Part shown: one piece after another, positions 55,761 through 64,000 of the stretch
Position numbering within the stretch: the stretch's first letter is position 1
Layout: each line of letters begins with the position of its first letter
Source of the DNA: Gammaproteobacteria bacterium
Lineage (GTDB): Bacteria; Pseudomonadota; Gammaproteobacteria; Pseudomonadales; Porticoccaceae
Assembly: GCA_016708925.1 (NCBI GenBank)
Contig: JADJET010000022.1
Location: 1-64,000, forward strand
Direction of reading: 5' to 3'
Length of the DNA: 64,000 nt
The notes under the pieces: model-generated
Seen by the model: only the letters and a program-made list of their open reading frames with translations
Told to the model about the DNA's origin: nothing
Database searches by the model: none
Position numbers and translations under genes: made by a program

Positions 55761-56834
55761 ATGACAGAACAACACAACCCCATCCGCACCCCCGACAAGC
55801 AAGCAGTAGCGGCTCAGCCACCCACTCCGGACAGCCGCTTGGTGAATGCCAGCTACGCCAACATGGTGTTTCACACCCTGGGCGGAGGGCCGGAGGTGCG
55901 CGGTATTTTCGAGCGCTGCGGTATCCCCCAGTCGCTGCTGGAGGACTCGACCGCACCGGTACCTTTTGCTGACTTGGCGCAGGCGGTGTTCGCGGTCATG
56001 GAGGCGCTCGACCTGCCCGCCGCAGGACTGTCGCTGGGGTCCAAGCTCCATGTCTCCAAGCACGGCACCATCGGCATGGCGATCATCTCCGCCGACACCG
56101 TGGGGCAGGCGATCAAGGATATCGCGCGGTACTACCAGACCACGATTACCTTCTGCGGCATGGTCATGTTCTACGAGGGCGACAGGCTCGTCCTGGAGCT
56201 CAAAGAGGAGTTCTCCAGCCCCGAAATCAAGGTTATCGTCGTCGAAGCGCTGATGCTGACACTACAAAATGCCCTCGAATTCGTAAGTGGCCAACCGCTT
56301 GCCGACAGCCGGATTGTCTTCGGCTACCCTCCGCCACCCTATGCCGACCAGTACGACCTGTATTTTTCCGGAAAAACGGAGTTCGACGGCGATCGCCACC
56401 TGATGATTCTGCCGGCTTCCCTCCAGCAAGTGCGCTGCGTGTCGGCGGATGCCCGGATCCATCGCATGGCAGAAGAGCAGCTCCAGCACCAGATGCATGA
56501 ACTGCGTGCCAACAAAATTACCGCCCACCATATCCTGGCGGAGTTGCGCAAACATCCTGCGGCGATGCCGACACTCAAGGAAATGGCCAAAACTTTCAGC
56601 CTTTCGTCACGCACCCTGATCCGGCATCTGCAAGCGGAAGGCGCCACCTACCGCGATCTACGCGAAAGTATCCATAAGCAGATGGCCATGAATTCGCTGC
56701 GGAATTCAGACCAGTCCATCGACGCCATCGCGATGGCGTTGGGCTACCAGGACACCACCAGTTTTCGCCGTGCCTTCAAACGCTGGTGCGGCTGCTCCGC
56801 CTCCGAGTACCGGGAGCGCAGCCGCCGCGACTGA
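55761..56834 (+). CDS. AraC-family transcriptional regulator (arabinose-binding-domain type)
   Basis: 357 residues from MTEQHNPIRTPDKQAVAAQP at 55761 (earlier Met at 55713 lacks a ribosome site). The N-terminal ligand domain (about 30-210, RGIFERCGIPQSLLEDSTAP, SKHGTIGMAIISADTVGQAI) is the type found in OruR- and ArgR-like AraC members and in many regulators of hydrocarbon genes. C-terminal double HTH (about 250-350): LKEMAKTFSLSSRTLIRHLQ and SIDAIAMALGYQDTTSFRRAFKRWCG. Divergent from pmoC, so the likely activator of the monooxygenase operon. Confidence 0.88.
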   Translation: MTEQHNPIRTPDKQAVAAQPPTPDSRLVNASYANMVFHTLGGGPEVRGIFERCGIPQSLLEDSTAPVPFADLAQAVFAVMEALDLPAAGLSLGSKLHVSKHGTIGMAIISADTVGQAIKDIARYYQTTITFCGMVMFYEGDRLVLELKEEFSSPEIKVIVVEALMLTLQNALEFVSGQPLADSRIVFGYPPPPYADQYDLYFSGKTEFDGDRHLMILPASLQQVRCVSADARIHRMAEEQLQHQMHELRANKITAHHILAELRKHPAAMPTLKEMAKTFSLSSRTLIRHLQAEGATYRDLRESIHKQMAMNSLRNSDQSIDAIAMALGYQDTTSFRRAFKRWCGCSASEYRERSRRD

Positions 56835-56904
56835 CGCCGCTGATCATCCGCCGGGGCCTGCCCCGGACGGGAACATCCAACACACCCAGTCCGGGAGGAC
56901 ACCC

Positions 56905-57723
56905 ATGGCAAATCAAGGTATTGAAATTTCGCTGGCCGGCAAGGTTGCACTGATCACCGGCGCGGCCCGCGGGCTCGGCGCCGAAATCGCCGCCACTTTT
57001 TCCCGTGCCGGTGCCGCCGTCATGATCGCGGACATCCTGGACGATCAGGGGCGCCAAACTGCTGCCGCCATCCAGGCCAACGGCGGACGCGCAGCCTTTA
57101 TCCGCCAGGACGTGACCCGCGAAGCCGACTGGGAGACCGCCGTCGCCGAAACGGTACGGCAACTGGGCGGACTGGATATCGTGGTCAACAACGCCGGCAT
57201 CGAGATCTGCGCGCTGGTGGAAAACACCGAACTGAAGGATTTCCAGCGCATCCTGGATATCAATGTGACCGGGGTTTTCCTGGGCCTGAAAGCCGCCTGC
57301 AAGGCGATGAAGCCGGGCGGCGCGGCGGGGCGCGGTGGCGCCATCATCAATCTGTCGTCGGTGGCCGGGCTGCGCGGATTCTCGGGGCTGAGTGCCTATT
57401 GCGGCAGCAAGGGCGCGGTGAAACTGCTGACCAAGGCCGCCGCCGTCGAATTCGGATTCATGAACTACGGCATCCGGGTCAACTCCATCCATCCCGGCCT
57501 GATTCCCACGGACATGGGCAACGCGGTACTGAAAGGCTTTGTGGCTGCCGGCCTCGGCAAGGACGCCGCCACGGTGCAGCAGGCCTTTGAGCGCGGCACA
57601 CCGCTGGGCATGAAAGGCGCCCCGTCCGATATCGCCAAGGCGGCCCTGTTCCTGGCGAGCGACCAGTCGCCCTGGGTCACCGGCGCCGAACTGGTGGTGG
57701 ATGGCGGAACCACGGCGACCTGA
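56905..57723 (+). CDS. Short-chain dehydrogenase/reductase (SDR) 1
   Basis: 272 residues. Cofactor motif TGAARGLG, NNAG (IVVNNAGIEIC), active-site Ser in NLSSVAGLRG and the YCGSK motif (YxxxK). Asp in MIADILDD after the second strand favours NAD(H). Ends VTGAELVVDGGTTAT. Start ATG 56905 after GGGAGG. It follows the regulator by 70 bp on the same strand and might be co-expressed. Candidate alcohol dehydrogenase for a monooxygenase product, by inference only. Confidence 0.88.
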   Translation: MANQGIEISLAGKVALITGAARGLGAEIAATFSRAGAAVMIADILDDQGRQTAAAIQANGGRAAFIRQDVTREADWETAVAETVRQLGGLDIVVNNAGIEICALVENTELKDFQRILDINVTGVFLGLKAACKAMKPGGAAGRGGAIINLSSVAGLRGFSGLSAYCGSKGAVKLLTKAAAVEFGFMNYGIRVNSIHPGLIPTDMGNAVLKGFVAAGLGKDAATVQQAFERGTPLGMKGAPSDIAKAALFLASDQSPWVTGAELVVDGGTTAT

Positions 57724-57734
57724 TCCAGGCGACA

Positions 57735-57765
57735 GACTGAACCCCTGAGCCGCAGGGGTTCAGTC
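57735..57765 (+). terminator. Terminator between convergent SDR and ParA genes
   Basis: Stem GACTGAACCCCTG (57735-57747) and CAGGGGTTCAGTC (57753-57765) with a 5-base loop, followed by CGGCTTTTGG on the plus strand. It contains the ParA stop codon in the right arm. Probably terminates the SDR transcript. Confidence 0.75.
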
Positions 57766-58431
57766 CGGCTTTTGGCGCATGTTCGCGCGCGCGGACCGGC
57801 TCAGCCAGCGCAGGATGCGCAGCCATTGTTCGCGGTCCGGCAGGGTCCTGGCCGGGGCGAATTCGAAGATCGATAAACCCCGCTCCGCCGCCGAAATATA
57901 GTTCTGGCTGGCGCGCAGCCCGGCGAGAAACGGAAATGGCTTGCCGCTCGGCAATCTGAATTCCTGCAAATACTCTTCGAGGCCGGCCGCCGCAAGCGAC
58001 TGCTCCCGCACCCGATTGGCCACCGTCGCGAGCCGCACGCCACCGTTGACCAGCTTGCGCACCGCGTTCAATTCACCGATGAAGTGATTGGCGGCGCGGA
58101 TATCGATCGGCGAAGGCAGCAGCGGCATCAACACGCTGTCGGCGCGTCGCACCAGATCGGCCAGCGCGCGGCCATGCGTCGCCGCCGGGCTGTCCATGAT
58201 CAGCCAATCGGTATCGCGGGGTACCCGCAGCCCGTCGCGCCAGACTGCGACTCCCTCGATGCCGGGACGATCCGCGGGGCGCGCCGCCAGCCAGTCCATA
58301 CTGCAGCCCTGCGGATCGAAATCGGCCAGCACCACCCGCTTGCCCTTGCTGGCGTGATAACCGGCCAGATTGGTGGCCAGGGTGGTTTTGCCGCACCCGC
58401 CCTTGGCATTGAGAACCAGCACACTTCGCAT
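57760..58431 (-). CDS. ParA-family ATPase
   Basis: 223 residues from MRSVLVLNAKGGCGKTTLAT at 58431, with GGAGGAGG just upstream. Deviant Walker A KGGCGKTT, Walker A' VLADFDPQGCSMDW, Walker B DWLIMDSPAA. It has no ParB or sopA-like DNA-binding extension, and no parB gene or parS-like repeats are nearby. Such orphan ParA proteins place cargo (chemoreceptors, carboxysomes, PHA granules and others) on the nucleoid or membrane. The cargo here is unknown. Confidence 0.85.
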   Translation of the reverse strand: MRSVLVLNAKGGCGKTTLATNLAGYHASKGKRVVLADFDPQGCSMDWLAARPADRPGIEGVAVWRDGLRVPRDTDWLIMDSPAATHGRALADLVRRADSVLMPLLPSPIDIRAANHFIGELNAVRKLVNGGVRLATVANRVREQSLAAAGLEEYLQEFRLPSGKPFPFLAGLRASQNYISAAERGLSIFEFAPARTLPDREQWLRILRWLSRSARANMRQKPD

Positions 58432-58495
58432 TGCCCCTCCTCCCTGTTGCGACACCGCCCGGCTGGCTTTCCTCTGCCCAGCCGGGTTCCGCAAA

Positions 58496-59260
58496 TCAGT
58501 GTGCGGTATAGCCGCCGTCGATAATCAGTTCCGTACCCGTGACGTAGCGGGACTCGTCGGAGGCGAGATACAAAATCCCGTACGCCTGATCGATGGGTTC
58601 CGCCATGTAGCCGATGACGATCTCGTGTTGGATGCGCGCCAGATCGGCGGGAGCAAATACATCGCCGACACTCTCTGCCATGGGCGTTTTGGTAAATCCG
58701 GGATGTACCGAATTTACCCGGATGCCGTACTTCTTCTCGGCACAGTAGAGTGCCGCCGATTTGGTGAACAGCCGTACCCCGCCCTTGCTGGCGTTGTAGG
58801 CTGCGGAACGCGGATCACCAATGATGCCCTCGATAGAGGAAATGTTCACGATACTGCCGCCACCGTTCTGCTTCATCTGGCGGATCGCATTCTGGGTGCC
58901 CATGAACACCGCTTCGAGATTCACCGCGTGCACAAAGCGCCAGTGGGCGAGGTCGCTGTTTTCCAGATCGGTGCCGGCGCCCACGCCGGCGTTGTTGACC
59001 AGGACATCGAGGCGGCCGTAGTGACGGACCACCTCGGCGACGACCTCGCGCCAGCGACTTTCGGATGTCACATCCTGCTCGATGAAACGTGCGTCGTAGC
59101 CCTGGTCCTGCAATTTCTGTGCCGCCGCCTCGCCTTCCCTGGGACGAATATCGGTGATCACCACCACACCGCCCTCACGCCCGAACAGCTCGGCGCTGGC
59201 GTAACCGATGCCCGCTGTGCCACCCGTGATCAAACAAACCTTGCCCTGAATCCTGCCCAT
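58496..59260 (-). CDS. Short-chain dehydrogenase/reductase (SDR) 2
   Basis: 254 residues from MGRIQGKVCLITGGTAGIGY at 59260, chosen because GAGGAG stands 6 bp before it. Motifs: TGGTAGIG, VVITDIRP with Asp (NAD type), NNAG, NISSIEG and YNASKGG. About 85-90% identical by eye to the next gene (59296-60060), so the two arose by tandem duplication. Unusual feature shared by both: the VVGYMAEPIDQAYGILYLASDE region before the C-terminal TGTELIIDGG. Probably co-transcribed with the AMP-ligase upstream on this strand. Confidence 0.88.
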   Translation of the reverse strand: MGRIQGKVCLITGGTAGIGYASAELFGREGGVVVITDIRPREGEAAAQKLQDQGYDARFIEQDVTSESRWREVVAEVVRHYGRLDVLVNNAGVGAGTDLENSDLAHWRFVHAVNLEAVFMGTQNAIRQMKQNGGGSIVNISSIEGIIGDPRSAAYNASKGGVRLFTKSAALYCAEKKYGIRVNSVHPGFTKTPMAESVGDVFAPADLARIQHEIVIGYMAEPIDQAYGILYLASDESRYVTGTELIIDGGYTAH

Positions 59261-59295
59261 GACCATCTCCTCGTCAGTACACCATCGATGCGCCG

Positions 59296-60060
59296 TCAGT
59301 GCGCAGTGAAGCCGCCGTCAATGACCAGCTCGGCGCCGGTCATGTAGCGGGATTCATCGGAAGCGAGAAACAGGATGCCGTAGGCCTGGTCGATGGGTTC
59401 GGCCATGTAGCCCACCACGATTTCGCGGTTGATGCGCTCGGCATCCGCGGGCGAGAACATGTCGATCGCGCTGTCCACCATGGGCGTCTTGGTGAAACCC
59501 GGGTGCACCGAATTGACGCGGATATTGTATTTTTTCTCGGCGCAGTAGAGCGCGGCAGACTTGGTGAACAGCCGCACGCCGCCCTTGCTGGCGTTGTAGG
59601 CGGCGAACCTGGGGTCGCCCACCAGCCCTTCGATCGACGAGATATTGATGATGCTGCCGCCGCCATTGAGTTTCATCTGCCGGATGGCGTGCTTGGTGCC
59701 CAGGAACACCGCTTCCATGTTGACGCTGTTGACGAAGCGCCAGTGCGCGAGATCGCTGTTTTCCAGATCGGTCTCGACGCCGACGCCGGCGTTGTTGACC
59801 AGCACGTCGAGGCGCCCATGGTGGCGCACCGCCTCGGCCATCACATCGGGCCAGCGATTCTCCGACGTCACATCCTGCTCGATAAAGCGGGCGTCATAGC
59901 CCTGATCGCGCAGCTTCTGTGCCGCCGCTTCGCCTTCCTTCGGGCGAATATCGGTGATCACCACCTTGCCGCCCTCGCGCCCGAACAGTTCGGCACTGGC
60001 GTAGCCGATCCCGGCGGTGCCGCCGGTAATCAGACAGACTTTCCCCTGCACTCGTCCCAT
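59296..60060 (-). CDS. Short-chain dehydrogenase/reductase (SDR) 3
   Basis: 254 residues from MGRVQGKVCLITGGTAGIGY at 60060, with GGAGA 8 bp upstream. Same motifs as SDR 2: TGGTAGIG, Asp in VVITDIRP, NNAG, NISSIEGLVGD and YNASKGG. Tandem paralogue of SDR 2, 35 bp apart. Two close copies may form a mixed oligomer or act on different stereoisomers. Confidence 0.88.
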   Translation of the reverse strand: MGRVQGKVCLITGGTAGIGYASAELFGREGGKVVITDIRPKEGEAAAQKLRDQGYDARFIEQDVTSENRWPDVMAEAVRHHGRLDVLVNNAGVGVETDLENSDLAHWRFVNSVNMEAVFLGTKHAIRQMKLNGGGSIINISSIEGLVGDPRFAAYNASKGGVRLFTKSAALYCAEKKYNIRVNSVHPGFTKTPMVDSAIDMFSPADAERINREIVVGYMAEPIDQAYGILFLASDESRYMTGAELVIDGGFTAH

Positions 60061-60126
60061 CACACGTTCTCCGGATTGCCATTAGGTTGAATGTTATCGC
60101 ATTGAACTGGAAACAAATCCGCCGGA

Positions 60127-61686
60127 TCAATTGACCTGGCGAGTCTGGGCGCCCCAGTATTTGGCGCGCAGCGTTTTCTTGTCCGGTTTGCCGTAGGCAG
60201 TGAGCGGAATGTCCGCCACTACCTCGATCACCTTGGGCACCTTGTAGGCGGCGAGCCGCCGCTTGCAGAACGCGATCAGGTCGTCGGCGTCGAAATCCGG
60301 GCCGTTCGGAATCACCGCCGCGCACACCGCTTCGCCCCAGTCCTCGTGGGGAATCCCGATCACCATCACCTGGCGCACCCCGGGATATTCCTGCACCGCG
60401 TTCTCCACCTCGGACGAATACACGTTCATGCCGCCGGTGATGATCATGTCCTTGGAGCGATCGACAATGAACACATGGCCGGTGTCGATCTGATAACCCA
60501 CGTCGCCGGTCCTGATCCATTCGCCGACATAAACCTCGGCGGTTTTGTGCGGGTCGTTGTAATAGCTCTCCAGGGTATAAGGCGAACGCACCATGATCTC
60601 GCCGACTTCTCCGAAGGGCAGCGGCCGGCCCATGGCGTCGCCGATACCCACCTCGGCGGTAATCACTGGCTGGCCGCAGGAACCCAGAAAGCGCTCGTCC
60701 AGGTGATCCGCCTTGGACAGCTTGGTCGCAAAATCCGGCACTTCCGTCTGCCCGAACAGTTGCAACAACACCGGACCCAGCTTGGCGAGCACTTCCTGCA
60801 GGCGCACCCGGGTAATGGGCGCGGCGCCGTATACCAGGGTGCGCAGCGAGCTCAGGTCGTGGCGCGCCGGATCATAGGCATCCAGCACCCGATAGATCAT
60901 GGTCGGCACCATGAAGGTCCAGGTGATTTTTTCGTTGATGACGGTCGCGATCACCCGTTCCGCATCGAACTTGTCATGCACATGGACGCAGGCGCCAGCC
61001 AGGAAACCGGCCTGGAGAAAAAATCCCGCCGCATGGGGCAGCGGACTGGTCAGCAGCATCTGTTCGGTCTCGCCGATTTCGCCGTTCACCAGATGCGTGA
61101 GGCCGTTGATCATCATGCTGCGCTGGGTGTGCAAAACCCCCTTGGAGCGCCCGGTGGTACCCCCGGTATAGAGGATGAACGCGGGGTCGTGGGGCGGTAC
61201 TTCGCGCCACTCGAAGACGCGCTCGCCACCGGCAAAGAGCGCACTCCAGGCTTCGCGGCCGGCGCCCGTGCCTTTGCCCAGATCATCGACTTCGATGATG
61301 TTGCGGAGATCGGTGGCTGTCAGCGCCGCACTGTCCAGTTTGTCGGCGAGCGAACCGTGCAGCACCAGGGCCTTGGCGCCCGAGTGGTCGATCATGTAGC
61401 TCACGTCGCTCTGGCTGAGCAGTTCGTTGAGCGGCACTTTCACCGCGCCCAGTTTGAAAATGGCGAGATCCGTGATCGCAAATTCGACACTGTTGCGCAG
61501 CATGATGGCGAGGCGGTCGCCACGCGCGATGCCGCGCTCGGCAAGACCCGCGGCGAGGGTGCTGGAAAGGCTGTCCAGTTCGCGATAGGTGTAAGAACGT
61601 CCGCCGACCACCAGCGCAGTCTTGGCCGCGTGCCGCCACAAGGCATTGCGAAACATGAACTGGGAAGTCTGGCTGGTGTGAATCAT
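60127..61686 (-). CDS. AMP-dependent acyl-CoA synthetase/ligase
   Basis: 519 residues. ANL superfamily motifs: LYTGGTTGRSKGVLHTQRS (P-loop A3), LQLFGQTEVPDFATK (A5), VYVGEWIRTGDVGY (A7), IVDRSKDMIITGGMNVYSSEVE (A8), and catalytic Lys in AYGKPDKKTLRAKYW (A10). Activates a carboxylic acid to acyl-CoA via acyl-AMP. Belongs to the FadD/medium-chain or aromatic-acid-like group; the substrate pocket cannot be read by eye. First in line with SDR 3 and SDR 2, so the three probably form one catabolic operon. Confidence 0.9.
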   Translation of the reverse strand: MIHTSQTSQFMFRNALWRHAAKTALVVGGRSYTYRELDSLSSTLAAGLAERGIARGDRLAIMLRNSVEFAITDLAIFKLGAVKVPLNELLSQSDVSYMIDHSGAKALVLHGSLADKLDSAALTATDLRNIIEVDDLGKGTGAGREAWSALFAGGERVFEWREVPPHDPAFILYTGGTTGRSKGVLHTQRSMMINGLTHLVNGEIGETEQMLLTSPLPHAAGFFLQAGFLAGACVHVHDKFDAERVIATVINEKITWTFMVPTMIYRVLDAYDPARHDLSSLRTLVYGAAPITRVRLQEVLAKLGPVLLQLFGQTEVPDFATKLSKADHLDERFLGSCGQPVITAEVGIGDAMGRPLPFGEVGEIMVRSPYTLESYYNDPHKTAEVYVGEWIRTGDVGYQIDTGHVFIVDRSKDMIITGGMNVYSSEVENAVQEYPGVRQVMVIGIPHEDWGEAVCAAVIPNGPDFDADDLIAFCKRRLAAYKVPKVIEVVADIPLTAYGKPDKKTLRAKYWGAQTRQVN

Positions 61687-61722
61687 GGATACCTCCAGTG
61701 CCGGGCGCGTACGCCCGAAAGA

Positions 61723-62532
61723 TCAGGGCAATAACCCGGCCCGCTGCGCGATCAGCGCGGGGTCGAGATCCGCCGGCACCGTACCGTACACGGCGGCGCC
61801 GGGACCCGGCGGCGGCCCGCCCTGCCAGAACGCCCGGTCCAGGCTGGCACACGCCGGCGCATCCGGCGGCAATTCCACCTGCGCAGCCGCCGGCAGCCAG
61901 AGATCGGGGGCGATGCCGGTCCAATCCCCGGCCTGTGCGGTGCTGTCGGCGCACAGCGCAAACAGCCAGTCGTAGTGCGCGGCACTGGCGCGGATAGACT
62001 CCGCCGCGTCGAGGTCGTCGTCAGTGGAGACCCCGGTAGCGGCGAGCACCATCACCAGGCCGTCGATGCCGGCGGCGGCCTTGGTGCGCAAAAAGTCCGC
62101 GATCAGGCCCGCCGCGTCGTCGAGCATGTCGAAATCGATGGCGGCGGCCGGCGCACCCAGGGCGATCAGCGCGCCGGCGGGCGACGGCAACGCAAGCCAC
62201 ACATCGGCCCGGCCCGCCTGCTGATGGACCAGCGCGGCGATGGCGGTATCGCAAAAGCCCGCCACGGCGGGAGAATCCAGCACCGCGGCGAGGCGCGCGG
62301 CGCCCCCGGCATCCGCCGCCAGGGCCGCGTGCGCGACCCAGAGCGCGCCCAGATCGAACGCGATGACCTGGGAGCGCAGCACCTTGTTGGCGTCGGCGAG
62401 CCCGGCGACCTGGCGCATCGGTTCGCGGAACCAATCCGGGTGATTGGCGCCGAACACGCCGCGCATAGTCGTGAAAACTCAGCCAGCGCAGGGCGCCGCC
62501 GCCGTCACACCAGGCGCGTACCCGTCCGGTCA
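61723..62532 (-). CDS. Unknown protein in the carboxylase-like cluster, possible frameshift near the start
   Basis: The main frame from the ATG at 62466 gives 247 Ala-rich residues (MRGVFGANHPDWFREPMRQV to IAQRAGLLP) with no motif that I recognise. The ATG has no ribosome site. A GTG at 62532 overlaps the stop of the preceding gene as GTGA and opens a plausible leader (VTGRVRAWCDGGGALRWLSF, then HDY) in another frame up to about 62470. A single-base error there would join the two into about 268 residues. It sits between the hydantoinase-B-like gene and the AMP-ligase on the same strand, so it probably belongs with them. Confidence 0.5.
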
Positions 62533-64000
62533 CGCCAGCCGCGCCCGCAGCGTCTCGAGCTCGGCCTGCAACCGCTCGATCTCGACATCCTTGGGATCGG
62601 GCATCATCACCGCCTGGATGGCATCCGCCGGACAGGTGCGCGCGGGTGCACCCAGGTGCAGCACGGTCGGGTCGTCCCAACTACCGTAGTAGGGCAGATG
62701 GGCGGGCGGCAGCGCCTGCGTCCAGCGGGCGGCAAATTCCTTGAACGGCACGGCGCGGGCCAGGCGGCGTTTGCGCTCCTCCGCGCGCGCCCGTTGCGTG
62801 GCTTCCAGATCGACCGCGCCGGTGTCGTAGTTCATCACCACGTGGTACATCGTCTCGATCACGCGGCGCGAGACGATGCCGTCGCGCCAGTCCCGCACGA
62901 TGTCCGCGGGGTCGCGTTCGAGCACGTCGCCGTAACCGCCGCCGCCGCCCTGGGTGATCATGTACAGCTCGCCGGGCTGGCCCAGCTCGAATTGCAGGCC
63001 GCCGTGGTGGCTGCTGTAGCGGGCGTTCGGGAACGGCCGCTCGTTCATGATCTCCTCGATGGTGTAGCGCATCAGCGCGCGGTCGTCTTTCATTACCTCG
63101 AAGACATTGACGCCCTTCACCTTGCACAGCGGATAGCAGCCCGGCGCATAGCCGCCGAAAATGCCGTAGGTCGAGGGAAACTTCGACCCGATGAAATTCG
63201 TCATGTAGCCCCAGGCGCCGGTGTCCTTGTGGGTGGCGATCTGCTGATAGCCGTGGCCGCCGCGATATTTACCGAAGCCGCAGTTGTCCACCATCACCCG
63301 GTGCGGAACGATTTTCATCATCGGCACTTCTTCTTCGATCAGCTCCTGTTCGCCGATGTCGGCCATGGACGCGAAGATGGGCGCGACCGAATGTTCGCCG
63401 TCGCGGGTGGCGCGGGCGGCGCCGCCCATGCCGTTGAGGTCGGCGCAGACATTGCCGACGAATTCGTCGTGCTGGTTGATCCCGCCGTACACGAAGGTGG
63501 TGATCATGTTGTACCAGCAGGCAATGATGTCGGTGGACTTATAGCCCGCCGAATACAGCAGTTTCGGAATCGTCAGCTGGACCGCGGTAAAGGCCGGGAA
63601 GAAGGTCATCATGCTCTGGGCGTTGGGCGCCTCCGGCGAGCAGTTGAGCGTTGAGCCCGGATCGGTGAGTACCCGGATCGGCGCGAACACCGCCTGATTG
63701 CGCGGCAGGTCGGGCCACACGAACATCAAAAAAAGCTGCGCCAGCATCCCCTTCATGGACGCCAGCACCGTGTTGTTGGCGCGGTTGAGAAACTGCGGCG
63801 AGGAACCGCGCAGGTCGATGATCAGCTCGTCGTCGCGCTTGGTCACTTCGCAGCGGATCTTGATCAGCACGTTCTCGCGCAGGGTACTGTCGGCGAACAC
63901 CACCGAGCGCGCGGTGCCGTCGGGCCAGGTGCGCAGGCGGCGGCGCACTTCCATCTCGGTGTCGGTGAGGGTGCCGCGCACGGTGGCGAGGAAAGCCTCC
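62530..64000 (-). CDS. Hydantoinase B/acetophenone carboxylase-like subunit, N-terminus beyond the window
   Basis: At least 489 residues to the window edge; the frame is open at base 64000. HyuB/oxoprolinase-type landmarks: FLNRANNTVLASMKGML, PGSTLNCSPEAPNAQSM, GGAARATRDGEHSVAP, GKYRGGHGYQQ, and MITQGGGGGYGDVLERDP near the C-terminus. Members of this family are subunits of ATP-dependent hydantoinases, 5-oxoprolinases, and of acetone and acetophenone carboxylases. The GGGGGYGDVLERDP block and coiled C-terminal tail (VEIERLQAELETLRARL) fit the carboxylase-like group. The HyuA partner is presumably just outside. Could carboxylate a ketone formed from a secondary alcohol, by inference. Confidence 0.82.
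   Translation of the reverse strand, partial: EAFLATVRGTLTDTEMEVRRRLRTWPDGTARSVVFADSTLRENVLIKIRCEVTKRDDELIIDLRGSSPQFLNRANNTVLASMKGMLAQLFLMFVWPDLPRNQAVFAPIRVLTDPGSTLNCSPEAPNAQSMMTFFPAFTAVQLTIPKLLYSAGYKSTDIIACWYNMITTFVYGGINQHDEFVGNVCADLNGMGGAARATRDGEHSVAPIFASMADIGEQELIEEEVPMMKIVPHRVMVDNCGFGKYRGGHGYQQIATHKDTGAWGYMTNFIGSKFPSTYGIFGGYAPGCYPLCKVKGVNVFEVMKDDRALMRYTIEEIMNERPFPNARYSSHHGGLQFELGQPGELYMITQGGGGGYGDVLERDPADIVRDWRDGIVSRRVIETMYHVVMNYDTGAVDLEATQRARAEERKRRLARAVPFKEFAARWTQALPPAHLPYYGSWDDPTVLHLGAPARTCPADAIQAVMMPDPKDVEIERLQAELETLRARLA

Overview
The window comes from a GC-rich gammaproteobacterial chromosome. The evidence is the set of housekeeping blocks and their order: a DnaT-like protein followed by a replication-P-like protein and aceK; 6S RNA directly upstream of the 5-formyl-THF cyclo-ligase gene; murA-hisG-hisD-hisC next to a DegS-type protease; and kdsD-kdsC-lptC-lptA-lptB-rpoN-hpf-rapZ-ptsO-mgtE. 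The species cannot be named from this stretch alone. No rRNA, tRNA or CRISPR array was seen.

Layout. Bases 1-4250 carry radA (-), a DnaT-like gene (+), a replication-P-like gene (+) and the 5' half of aceK (+). All are recognisable, but single-base indels and a few substitutions break them so often that this stretch looks like poor-quality sequence rather than four dying genes. Bases 5160-9640 hold an acyl-CoA dehydrogenase, a DUF1499 membrane protein, a truncated sulfotransferase with a duplicated promoter, a pair of MaoC-type hydratase genes, a Nudix hydrolase and a 34-residue membrane peptide. Bases 9840-33270 are mostly core metabolism and envelope genes: 6S RNA, pyk, ilvA, zapE, zapG, sat, degS, his genes, murA, ibaG, Kdo/LPS-transport genes, the rpoN/Ntr-PTS group, mgtE and darP, with an enoyl-CoA hydratase at the end.

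The most interesting part is 33-57 kb, almost all on the minus strand. A complete operon of the copper membrane monooxygenase family (pmoC-pmoA-pmoB type, 55274-52171) is followed by a membrane-anchored periplasmic protein and then, past an IS256 remnant, by an island of envelope genes. The island contains an RND/MMPL transporter, four DUF1329 proteins with twin-arginine-like leaders, two near-identical DUF1302 outer-membrane barrel proteins, a YCF48-type beta-propeller, and a von Willebrand A plus helical-repeat pair. DUF1302/DUF1329/YCF48/MMPL sets are often found beside pathways for hydrophobic substrates, so I infer that the island moves a hydrocarbon-like substrate across the envelope to the monooxygenase. 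An AraC-type regulator lies divergent to the monooxygenase, with a perfect inverted repeat between them. Further right are three SDR oxidoreductases, an AMP-dependent acyl-CoA ligase and a hydantoinase-B/acetophenone-carboxylase-like subunit, which could carry oxidation products into CoA metabolism. The copper ligands known from methane monooxygenase are all present in PmoB and PmoC, so the enzyme is probably active. Its substrate (short alkane, alkene, ammonia or other) cannot be read from the sequence.

Sequence quality. Apart from the first 4 kb, isolated 1-bp indels interrupt the acyl-CoA dehydrogenase, hisC, hisD, murA, one DUF1302 gene and two DUF1329 genes, and probably the gene at 61.7-62.5 kb. 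Restoring one base gives normal lengths in each case (the second DUF1302 copy returns to exactly 650 residues, the same as its twin). Since murA is essential, these are best read as residual assembly errors.
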